Shown: positions 1 through 10,575 of the stretch, in pieces
How the letters are laid out: every line of letters begins with the position of its first letter
How positions within the stretch are numbered: position 1 is the first letter of the stretch
Assembly (NCBI RefSeq): GCF_032854445.1
Contig: NC_088301.1
Location: 14,940,281-15,004,280 of the forward strand
DNA length: 64,000 nt
Source: Liolophura sinensis
Lineage: Eukaryota > Mollusca > Polyplacophora > Chitonida > Chitonidae
Direction of reading: 5' to 3'
The notes under the pieces: model-generated
What the model was told of the DNA's origin: nothing
Database searches by the model: none
The model's input: the letters and a program-made list of their open reading frames with translations, nothing else
Position numbers and translations under genes: made by a program

Positions 1-535
1 GATTATGCATTCAGAAATTTGTTTGTGAAAAGTACAACAAAATAATTTGACGAAGCCTTCTTGATATTTGTTTTCCAATCTTCGCTTCATTGTCATTTAC
101 AATTGTGGACTCCTTCGATCCAATCCTCTTTTCTGGAGATAAACTTCACTAAGACAGGGTATTTTAACCAAGGTATTTTTATTTTTACCTGTAACTGGCT
201 AAAAAGTTTTAGAATTCATTTTCAGGCATCTTTTGGGTTGGCAATTCTTGCAAGCAACTGGGGAAAAATACGAAGAAGAGCGAATAAACAGTCTCCGACC
301 GAACCCACTAGTTAGCAATAAAAATGACAACAACAACGTAACGCGTACAAGAATCAGCCAGTTCGTGAAGTCCAATCAGTGCTCCGAACTCACACGGGCC
401 AATATTGGCCACATTGCTATGATAGTAAATGGTCGAAGAACTACTGATGTGAGATTCGCGCATTAAATGTGAATAGCAAAGGCAAGCTTTGTGAGCATGA
501 AAATGTCTGATTATATATAATATCAGAGTGCATAT
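1..535. other. No gene or repeat recognised
   Basis: AT-rich sequence with only short, non-conserved open frames. Nothing assignable was seen. Confidence 0.5.
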
Positions 536-1646
536 TGTTACGGTATTGAAAACGGCAACAGAAAACAGACTCAGTGACTCAATATTACAATGTAAACAAT
601 GCTTTATATATAAAATGAGACGTACAGTTTTACAGACAGTTCAACAACAACACTAACAACAACATACACATCAGTATTACCGGTCTTTACAAGTTTCCAG
701 TTCACCTTTGCATCCCAAGGAATGTATTCCAGGAAATCCAACGTAAAGACCATGGGATAAACACACAATTCACACAAGTCATAAATTGTCCTAGACAGGT
801 ACTTCGCCAGGTTAGCGAACACGAACACAGTACACAGGTTACACAGAACTGGAACAGTCAAGCCTTTGAATGACGTCACACCCGCAGAGCACAACACAGG
901 CTAAATACAGGCATGGAGGTATAATCCACTTTACAACAGTCAGCTCCCGCAGAAACTCACAAACGAGCCGTTCAGAGACGTAGAGTAATGTCACCTTGTG
1001 GCAGAACGAATGTCCTTTGCAAAACTGAAAACTTCAGTTTAGAGTCCTTGACGACCTTGTCGGTCAGGTGAGGTCAGCGTGTTAAACAAATTACACAGTC
1101 AACACTGTATAATCATAATAAAGATCCGAACACCAATAAACGTGACTTCCGCAGAAATTCACATAAACCAGACATCAGTACTACTGTGGTACACAAACGG
1201 TGCCGGCATAAAAATCTGTCCTCCCAAACGAAACTGGCATCACCAGCTCATATAAATATAATGGACTCGATACGAGAGCGTCGCACACTCTCCTGGCTTC
1301 CAGTGGATGCAGCAAAAATACCTCCACTCTGCACAAAAAACACGGCTTATATACGCTCCAGGTGGATTCAACTATTCTTAGACACAGAATTAACAGCCAG
1401 TGAACAGCCAGTTAAATAAACAGAGCATTGAACAAGGTGCTTTCCGCCAGGTCCGCGCTGTACATATATAACAGGGCCTGTTATGCTTATAACATATAAC
1501 ACAAAGGTCCGCAGGCTAACAGTACATGAAAACGTTAAATAGTCATACATAACAATATTAGCAAGTCAACCTGTGTGTTGATTGTTAACGTTTATCACGC
1601 TGGGCGTGAATATATTAACGGAAGACTGAACCCCGTCCCTGTTACA
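536..1646 (-). mobile_element. Probable solo LTR (about 1.1 kb)
   Basis: On the complement the block starts TGTAACAGGGACGGGG and ends CAATACCGTAACA (TG...CA termini). It has a TATATAAG box near 1347 and a TATAAAG-type signal toward the end. No internal gag/pol sequence and no second LTR are in the window. No target duplication was found, so the boundaries are provisional. A 97-codon hydrophobic frame lies inside (604-897 complement). Confidence 0.5.
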
Positions 1647-2229
1647 CCGTGTAACGTAACAAAATTTACCGTGTGATATAATAAACCAAATTGTGTAATA
1701 AAAATGCCGTGTTACCTATTTATTATTTTTCAAGCGAGTTGTGTAATAGAAATATACGTGTTATGTAATAACAATGAGCTATATTGCTGAACTGGTGGGA
1801 TCTGGCCTAAGCTCTTTGTAGCTTGAAGTGCCTTTATAGACATTAAACCAGCTCTTGACTGGCTTGAGAACAGCAGCAACGTGGAAAACATCGGGAATAA
1901 AATTTTATAACCTTCATTATACCCCGTTTGATTCATGCAAATCTTCAAATCTAAGTCACGTTAAGTGACGGTTCGAATCCAGCTTTTTTTGAGTTCGTGT
2001 ACAAGTGGGAATGTCCGCCTGTGATTTAATCAATTGATCAAGGAAAAAAAATTTCCAAATATTAACAAACCTACATGCTTATTCATATGCCATCGAGCGT
2101 TAATGCACACTGTAACGGATCGAGGGTGCATCCAGCGAAATATTCATGAACGTGGCATGCAAATTAGTTGGAAGGAGAGGGTCCTGGGCCATTGTGCTGT
2201 GTTAGCTATGGTCCTGTGATATGGTCCAT

Positions 2230-2325
2230 ACTGTGGAGCAGTGAAAAACAAAGAAACATAATGGAAATGGTTTTCACATTTGCTGCTCAAAATGGCGGAC
2301 GCGGCAACAGCGCTGCTATACACGT
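2230..2325 (+). repeat. Short dispersed repeat, copy 1
   Basis: GTGAAAAACAAAGAAACATA, TGGTTTTCACAT and CAAAATGGCGGACGCGGCAA, CAGCGCTG. A second copy is at 3139-3243. Confidence 0.6.
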
Positions 2326-3138
2326 TATGCAATGTTCACCGACCTATGTAACATGATACAAATAACAACTGCCAGTTTGTAATAACCTGCATATAGTATT
2401 TCCTAGTGCAGAAGTAACTTTGGCCTGGTGTCTAGGGTATTGCCAGTTGTTATAATCTTATTTGGGTGCATATACTTAACACTGGAAAACAACATGTTTT
2501 CATGGTTTGTATGCAGTTACATGTATGTATTGTCAGTTTGTTTTATGTGCAACTCAATAAGGAATCACTGTAACCGTAAGAAAAAGAGAAGTTAAACTTG
2601 TACAATCTGAACAATGAAACCAATGCAGTAATTTAATGCAATGAACAAAAATCACTCCTTAACGATTAGGTCATACAAGATTTTACGTTATGGCTATTTA
2701 GGCTAAGCAGTGCTATCCACTACGGCCTTAAGTGACAATACAACTCTGGTACGCTATTCCAGTTACAGTACGTGCCAGTGTGAGTAGTGTCCCTTGAATG
2801 CAACGTTTACTAGAACTGCATAGCAGTTACCAAGTGCAGCATATGCCGTCTTTACGTACATCTAATGTACCTAACATAATATACCACTAACAATTAATGG
2901 CTAAACGTGCTAACATGTTGACCTAAAAATATTCAAAAATAATGAAACCAGAATCAAACTTTATTTAACATGTTATACTTGGCAAATCAAGTCTGTTGTT
3001 GCAAAGGTTCTGAACATACAGGCTAAACATATACTACGCTCATCGCTCATCTAAGTCCGAATCACGTACAGCATGCGTTCTGAACATCGCCATTACTGGC
3101 ATCATAATAACTAGACAATTCACCACTTGATCTTTTTA

Positions 3139-3243
3139 CACACCTGTGGGAGAGTAAAAAACAAAGAAACATCATGGAGCTGGTTTTCACATGTAGGCCT
3201 ACTCTTCAAAATGGCGGACACGGTAACAGCGCTGCGCCATACA
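3139..3243 (+). repeat. Short dispersed repeat, copy 2
   Basis: GTAAAAAACAAAGAAACATC, TGGTTTTCACAT and CAAAATGGCGGACACGGTAA, CAGCGCTG, in the same order as 2230-2325. Confidence 0.6.
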
Positions 3244-3399
3244 CAGTCTCCTAGACTGTTGACACGAGTTATCTCCCTTTAAAAAATCAACAAAAATTTG
3301 TTTTTAAACAAATACAAAATTAGCCCCTCGGCACTAGCTTACACACACTAATCATTTTGCCACTGAGTATTGATTAAACTTTTGCCTTTATCTTTGCAG

Positions 3400-3540
3400 C
3401 GTGTGATGCTGAGTTTTGGGGAGCCGTCTGTGAGCAAAAGTGTGGTGAATGCTTTAATAAGTTCAAGTGTGACAGAACATCCGGGGACTGCCTAGGGAAT
3501 CCACTCCGTACGGCCAGTTATATAGGAACTTGTTGTCAAA
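3400..3540 (+). CDS. Orphan EGF-like exon (phase 1-1)
   Basis: Acceptor TTATCTTTGCAG|CG and donor CAAA|GTTAGT enclose 141 nt, phase 1 in and phase 1 out, the usual symmetry of EGF-module exons. The translation CDAEFWGAVCEQKCGECFNK, then FKCDRTSGDCLGNPL, gives the spacing C-x8-C-x3-C-x2-C-x5-C-x6-C seen in multiple-EGF and scavenger-receptor-F-like extracellular proteins. No neighbouring exon was found, so it is either part of a gene with large introns extending outside the window or a relic. Confidence 0.6.
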
Positions 3541-3953
3541 GTTAGTATGCTAGTCGCTTCCTTTACATCAAAATGGCGGTTGTCAGCAACAGTAAACCTT
3601 CCAGGTCTTAAAAAAGTCTTATTCTTTATCATGTCTCCGGCCATGAATCTACCTTAAGAAAGTAAAACACACATATTACGTAATAGACTGGGTGCTACTT
3701 TTGTTATTCCTATCACTGCCTGCCCTCTCTAGCGCCCTTCCCAGACTAAAAGTGTTTAATAACCCTATTTTCCATTATTGGTTAATATCATACGCTCCAC
3801 AAACTCCAAGCACAGTACTCTTTTCTGACCTTCAAATCGATGTTTGAATAATAAGTTTCTCAGCTAAACACACAACTTTTCCGCAAAATATTGAAATATA
3901 GCGCTGATTCCAGTACAAACTACCATGAGTGGAACTGATATTGATTTCATTTT

Positions 3954-4016
3954 TTTATTCGATTGGTGTTTTATGTCGTACTCAAGATTATTTCACTTAT
4001 ACGACGGCGGCCAGCG
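3954..4016 (-). mobile_element. SINE family A, 3' part (split by the solo LTR)
   Basis: TTTTTTTATTCGATTGGTGT, then TACTCAAG and ATACGACGGCGGCC. The remainder resumes at 4778. Confidence 0.85.
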
Positions 4017-4777
4017 TGTTATGTGCACAACTGCCGTCAGCTTCTAAATTTAGCTTGTCACTGTTTACATGTGCTGAGTTCAGGGCCTGCTGTCTGCCTC
4101 TACCTTAGAATGTTCCAGAATACGCTCAGTTCGGGGCCTGTTTGTTTACAAGTGTTCAAGAATTTTCTTATTCTAGAAAATTCCACCAGGCTATATAAGA
4201 CCTATGAAAGCAGGTCAAAGGAGGAGAAGGAGAATTATTGAGAGTTTGGATGCTTTCGCTGTGTGTTACTTTAGTAGGCCTTTTGTGTTGAAGTTTGGTG
4301 TCTCTATAGCCTCTGGCTTTGTTATACCCTATCTCCACCGAGCACTTGTTCAGTCTGAACATGTATATTTAAATTGTGCTCTTGTATACACAGTGCTTAT
4401 TAGTACACGGACCGTGTCTGTGGAATTTTGTGTATATTTCGTCATACACTCAGTTATACTGTGGATTTTCCCTCTTGTGAATTTGCCTCTGAGCATTTAT
4501 GCCTGTGTGGTATATATTGTGGAATATATGCGTCCGTTTGAGCTTGACACCGTTCTACGTGTAAGTACTTTAGTATTTGTATAGACACTGCTATCCTTTC
4601 TTGTTAAACTTAAATACTTTAGTATTTGTAAAAGTCTTGTTATCTGTTCTTGTTAAACCTAATAAATTGTTGTAAAATAAAATCTGCTGGTTTTGGTTAT
4701 TTGTTTTTGTGCGGCTAAACTGTCGTGTATTTCGAACAAGCCATCTCTTTATAATACAGGCAGTTTGGGTCGTAACA
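4017..4777 (+). mobile_element. Solo LTR inserted in a SINE, 4-bp target duplication
   Basis: The 761-bp block begins TGTTATG and ends TCGTAACA (inverted termini TGTTA/TAACA), and is flanked on both sides by AGCG. Removing it and one AGCG restores a continuous SINE (GGCCAGCG then TTATGGAGG). Inside are CTATATAAG (near 4191) and AATAAA (near 4660), in LTR order. A 4-bp duplication fits Gypsy-type integrases. A 126-codon hydrophobic frame (4204-4584) is contained in it. Confidence 0.9.
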
Positions 4778-4835
4778 AGCGTTATGGAGGAAGGGTAGAG
4801 CCCGGGGGAAACCAACGACCATCCGCAGGTTAGAT
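4778..4835 (-). mobile_element. SINE family A, continuation after the solo LTR
   Basis: TTATGGAGGAAGGGTAGAGC and GACCATCCGCAGG continue the split copy; the tRNA-like head is missing. Confidence 0.85.
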
Positions 4836-4899
4836 TTGAGTAGATTCAGGACGGTATTCATTAATTAATCGTCATCTGTATAGCCCTGGCATAAACCAG

Positions 4900-6140
4900 G
4901 ATAACCCTGGTGGACTAAGCCCGAGGATTGGTCCATTTGCATTGCGTTAATATGTTTGTATACTAAATGTGATGACAAGATCACAGCATTTTGAGTAATT
5001 TTAGACCAGTGACGTTAAATATAATGCAGTCAACAACGTGCATTGCATAATTTTTTACATAATTATGCTTAAGCTATTGTGCTGCGGGGAGTGTGATTTG
5101 CTACTATTTAAGCATTTACATGGACAGGGAGAATAATAATTTGCAATTAACATTATTGCATTATTATCTTTGCCAAATCCTGCTTAAGCCACGGTACTAT
5201 AGGGAGCGTATAATTCGCTACCAGTTAAGCAGTTACAGGAACATTTGGAATAAATCCCTAACTCAGATTAACGGGCGAGAGGCCGTAATTCAGCTGCTAA
5301 ATGTAACCATTTGCCAACTATCTCACTGCAGTTGCTGCTCTGATTTTACATTCTATGATGTTGATTTTATCCCTGCACAAATTAGGAATCAGCTGATGAA
5401 CTAAGCATCCTCGAGAAATCCTTTGCATTATTTTAATGGGTTTTTATATTAAATAGTCAAGCTATACAGCATTTAGAGTAATTTTAGATCAGCGACGCCA
5501 AATATAATGCAGTCAACAACGTGCATTGCATAATTTTTTTACATAATTATGCTTAAGCTATTTTGCTGGGGGCGTGTGATTTGTTACTATTTAAGCATTT
5601 ACATGGACAGGGAGAATAAAACTCTAAGTGATGTAAATTAACAACATATGCCATATTTCACCATTTACGAGTGACCAGTCGCCAGCTGGATGTATAACAC
5701 TGTCGTGGCTGCTCTGATTTTAGTCTCTATGATGTGGACTTTTATACTGTATTCCTGCATAAACCAGGATTCTGCTGGTTCACCAAGCATCCTCGAGTCA
5801 TGGTACTAGGGGACGTGCAATTTGTTCTTATTTAAGCATTTACATGAACAGGGAAATGAAACTCTTACTGAGGTAAAATAGTAACAGAAGCCGTATTTCA
5901 CCGGTGACTTGTGATCATTCGCCAGTTATCTTATCTCTGATTTTTGTGTCACCACTGCATTTTTTTTATCTTATTCTGTTAACCGTCGGGTGCAGCACAG
6001 TATCCAGTTTAAGTGTGTACATTGCAGTGCCAAACTTCTGCTGGATGTATTTTGTTGTTGCTGTTGTTTTGTGTGGTCATACTTTGTATAGTTCGATCAG
6101 AGTATCCATTGTATTTCACTTACTAAATGTATTTTTATTG
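4900..6140 (+). repeat. Cluster of about four head-to-tail copies of a dispersed repeat (family X)
   Basis: Shared modules are CCAGTGACGT near the start, CATAATTATGCTTAAGC, CTACTATTTAAGCATTTACA, GAACAGGGAGAATAAAACTC, GTGACCATTTGCCAG, and CTGCTCTGATTTTACTCTCT followed by ATGATGTGGAC. Copies near 5003 and 5487 are 484 bp apart and nearly identical over 90 bp. No coding capacity or terminal structure was seen. Scattered single copies are listed separately. Confidence 0.75.
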
Positions 6141-8014
6141 CTTATTTACTGTGCTTTGATAATTTGAAAGCTCTATTAGCGTCTATTAGGAACGCAATCG
6201 GTTCAGTCATCAGTGCGTACAGTGCTTAACATTGGCTTCATAAACCAATAGTTTCCGGTTTACCTTAGAGCTTTTGCAAATGTAACATGAAACTATTTGT
6301 CCATTTTCAATTTCGTTCATCAATTCGAACAGAGGTAATGAGTGTACTACACGGATTTCGTATTACATGCGCATTGTATACATGAGAGTGTGTTACTCTT
6401 CGAGAGTGTTTTCTGTTGTTATATTATTAATTATTATGTTTTATAGATTGGTTATTGGTGTCCATTGGCCAATACACTGTCACATGATATTCCGCAATAA
6501 AACATGATGTACAACGATAACGTGATCAAGGAAAGCAACGTCAAGCTCGCAAAGTAATACCCAGCAATAGCCAATGATATTTCACTAATAACAAACGATC
6601 TCATCTCGCGCGTTTATTCTACTGCTGTGGTTTAGGTTCGTGTGCTCTCTGACGTCAGGATGTATGTAAAGCAAACAAGTAGACGATGGCTGGATCGATG
6701 AGCGCTTTGAGGTATATGTACACCTACCTACTGTCTCTTTTTACCTGAAAATGCAACATTACATGGACGCCTTTCACGTACGTGTACTCGAGACAAGTGT
6801 CTAACTTTAGATTGAACGTATCATGCATGTTCGGTGGGATCCTCCGTGAAACTGTTACTGTGCCATTTCGGTTTTATTAATTCTTAATCATCCATTAGCT
6901 ACAGGTTGCTGAATACATACCCAGACTTATGAATCATTTACAGACTGTTAACAGCTCTTAAATACTATCCTCTCTCTAAATAGCCCTGTCGTGTATATTA
7001 TGTTTGGCCATTCCACACCTTTTGCCATGTTCTATAGAGAAGCTCCACGACCATCTGATGGCAAAAAACACTGATGTTATCCATGGACGGGCTCTATTCA
7101 CGTATGTGAAGAATTCAAAATTTGTTCATCACTTAATACGTATCAGTATGTCTACAAACGTCAAAAAATTATACTAAGCTCTATCTCACTTAATGAACTC
7201 TTATTCTCGACTAGCATAAAAAATACAATATCATTATGTTCTTGCTAGGTCTTCATGCTAACACCCAACGTGTTACTTGTACGTGTCAAACTACCACAGC
7301 ATTATTATCGTATTTGCTTACACTTGATTCTGTTTCGTTAGATAAAATAATCTGCATGACTTTAATTGGATATTTCCATTTTCTCTAATTCATGTACACG
7401 CCTTCCTTTGTAACCCAAGTACGTGAAAATTGTTATTATGCAAACTTATTAAAAAAAATATTCTGTGTAAAACATTACTGCAGCAATTTTGTTCCTACCA
7501 CCCGCAAACAACTAATTTGGTATTTTACCCATAGTATATAGCATGCTGTCTGTAGGCTTTCACCCTCATATATGGTAATGCGCCACTTATGATTAATGCT
7601 TCACGAACGAAATGCACATAAAATGTCCGTCAGGAAACTTTATTAATGTGACACGTTAAAGTTGGAGAAAAAACCATAATAACATCCCAAACCAATAACT
7701 GGCATATTTACACAGCATCTTTGCCGAAAAAAATGAAACATTAACGATGTATTTTGTGTCTGTATAAACGCTTCCGTGACGTAATATTCTAAGACAAGTT
7801 TCACTTGCAGTTTTTACGAGACGAAGTCTCAGAAATGAGATCTTAGAACACAGCTACAGTTTAGTTTGATTTAAATACGTTAATTTTAATTCAGTTCGTG
7901 TTTTAATGTTTTAAAAGTAAAGACTTCAGCTTGAAACGTTCAGAATCACGGAAAGGGGAGTGAAACGGCATGGCATCGTAAAAATAACAATTTGGTTTTC
8001 AGCAACCCCCTTTG
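6141..8014. other. Unassigned non-coding stretch
   Basis: Both strands were read for splice-bounded open frames and known repeats. None was supportable. Confidence 0.45.
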
Positions 8015-8245
8015 CTCAGACATGGCTATTACCAGGGTTTTACCGTGACGCCCTCTTTTACCAAGGCATGGCTATTACCAGGGTTTTACAGTGGTGCCGT
8101 CTTTTGCTAAGGCATGTCTATCACCAGGGTTTTACAGTGGCGCCCTCCTTTGCCAAGGCATGGCTATTACCAGGGTTTTACAGTGGCGCCCTCTTTTGCC
8201 AAGCCATGGCTATTACCAGGTTTTATAGTGGCGCCCTCTTTTTTC
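8015..8245 (+). repeat. 46-bp minisatellite, 5 units
   Basis: Unit GGCATGGCTATTACCAGGGT then TTTACAGTGGCGCCCTCTTT and TGCCAA; starts near 8021 and 8067 give the 46-bp period. The 133-codon frame over it is a repeat artefact (46 is not divisible by 3). Confidence 0.9.
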
Positions 8246-9554
8246 GACTTCTTTCGATGATTATCAATGCCAGATGTGTTTATTTGTTCGTTCCTACATT
8301 TAGGCGACATTTTGGGATTTGCCTTGATGGCTCCGTTATAAGCCTTCGTGGCTATGTTTAAGCCTTAATTCGCTGCTTGAAACGCGGTAACGGCTTACTA
8401 TTGTTAATTTTCGCTTTCATGCTGATGTCCACGTGGTCCTCATTGGCCTACTTTCATGTTAACTACGGTAGCATATAGTGGTAGTAGAGGGGAGGTCGGT
8501 GTCTTAGGGCAATTAAGAAGACATCGGATTTCGGATGCGCGTGACTATTTTCACCGTGGTCGCTGATCTGGGTCTACTTTCCATGCTGTATACTTTTATT
8601 ATCCTATCCTGTTTGAATATACATGTACATATTTTTTGTTCTGTTATGTGTAACCCAAACTACCTACCATGTTCTTTATAACTGAGTGGATCATGTCATT
8701 CCATATGGCGTGACGCATGTCTGTAGCACGAAGTGCTGACTGTGTTTTTTTTTATCTCTTTAAATTAAATTGTTATTTCGTAAGCACCCGAGCTGGTTGC
8801 CGTTTGTCCCGTTGTAAAGGAAATCTATGATTTGAAGGGCATCAGCCTAATTGCTCTGTTTACACGTGCGAAAACGTTGAACAACCTCTTAAACTAAATT
8901 TTTTTGCAGGTGACACAGCTTCAAAGTTAGGTTATTTACTTGGAATTACACATCATATCAGAGTCCTTAGCCATGATTCTGGACTTCTGTTTTTTCCCAC
9001 ACGTTTGGCAATGCTGTGTTCAAATGACACAGATTTTAGTAACGGGGTGCTTTTTAGATCAGTGAGATAGCGAAACACATGGGTTTGTTTACAAAAGTAA
9101 AACTGCTTTGTATTACATTAGCTTAATTACCAATGGCAGTTTCTAGCTAACACCTAGCTTACAGTCTCTACCTTGAATAGCGTATATCTTTTGTAATACT
9201 CAAGTTGAGTAAGATTGCAGTTAATTTCAGTATGAATGGAAATTGGTTAGACATGTTGTATACACTGATATTAAATAGGATATAATTAAAGTAATCTCTT
9301 GCATTTTTCTATCTGTTGCTTTATCGGCTGTAAAACGTACGTTTGCTTTTCGCAAAATAAGTTAAATAATTATATGGCACTCCACTTTGGCTTGCATTAA
9401 TGTATTTTGTTTCGGTAAAAAAGGAAAGTCTCAGGATGAGTGTTCCAAACGTACTTGAGACATCATAAGCGCTCCGCCACCACAATTGCTTGTGTACACT
9501 GTACTTCATACAAGGCACTGTAAGCACATTATGACCTCCACACTCCACAAACGC

Positions 9555-9800
9555 TTAAGACATAATAAAGACTTAAGACATAATGTACACTTCAGACACC
9601 ACAAGCACTTCATAAACGACACTTCAGGCACATTACGCTCTTCAGACACCACAAGCATTTAAAACATCACAAGCTCTTCATACACGGCACTTCACGCACA
9701 TTGCGCTTTTCAGACGTCGCAAGCACTTTTGATGCTACAAGCATTTTAAACTCCACGTGCACTCCAGACACCACAAACATGTTAAATGCCACGAGCAATT
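9555..9800 (+). repeat. Degenerate short tandem repeats
   Basis: Reiterated CTTCAGACACCACAAGCA-like and GGCACTTCACGCACATT-like motifs run through the interval with irregular spacing. No coding sense. Confidence 0.55.
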
Positions 9801-10325
9801 CACAAACCGCGAGTATGTATAAATCCAATTGCCACTGTTTTGGATATGGGTTTCAGCCATGAGGGAATTACATGTATACCGGGAATAATTCTGTGGTCTC
9901 CACCCATGCTCTGTTTGACTTCCTAAGCATGTACTTACATACATTTATATGGATTAGCTGAAGTGTTCTTAAGTACAGTGTAGAGCACCTAGCTAAATAA
10001 AATGTTTTCAGAACCATACCACCGTGGCTACTGAGTATGCAAGCCGAAGGTTGTTCACTCTGCTTTTGCTTATATATACACTTTTACCAGCTTTGACTGT
10101 CAGCTCTGGGTGGACTCCGGTATCAAGCTTCAGATTATCCGATAACATATGACCAACTCTCCTTCACGAAACAGTAACAGAGCAGATATACAGCGGTCCA
10201 GTACTCTGTGGTACGTTACTATTCTCAGGTACATGGCAATTCAAACAATCCTCATTGTTGCATAGTGAATGTGCATTTATAAACATCCCCTCTGTGTCAC
10301 CATATACAAAGATGACGAGGCATTC

Positions 10326-10575
10326 ACGTCGTGGCCGAGGTGGGTGGTGTGGCAATGCGGCGCAATGACCCAGGAGCTTCTTACCAATGTGGTCGGTGTG
10401 AGTTCAAGTCCAGCTCATACTGGCTTCCTCTACAGCCGTACGTGGGTCTGCCATCAGCTTGGGGATGGTCGTGGCTTTCCCCTGTTCTGCCCGGTTTCCT
10501 TCACCATAATACTGGCCACCTTCGTATACGTGAAATGTTCTTGGCATGGCGCAAGATACTAATCAAATAAGTAAT
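10326..10575 (+). mobile_element. SINE family A, near full length
   Basis: tRNA-like head with B box GTTCAAGTCC (10402-10411), then the body, then a tail TACTAATCAAATAAG. The A-box side (GTGGCCGAGGTGGGTG) is recognisable. Confidence 0.85.

Larger units (their letters stand above)
1647..3399. other. Unassigned apart from a short repeat pair
   Basis: AT-rich spacer upstream of the EGF-like exon. A box-B-like GGTTCGAATCC followed by a T run occurs at 1969-1989, but no tRNA fold precedes it. No other exon of the EGF gene was found. Confidence 0.45.

Noticed and set aside
1955-1990. Possible tRNA gene (GGTTCGAATCC then TTTTTTT)
   Set aside because: No A box or cloverleaf arms can be formed upstream at the proper distance.
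7960-8361. 133-codon plus-strand frame
   Set aside because: It spans the 46-bp minisatellite and has no family resemblance or splice context.
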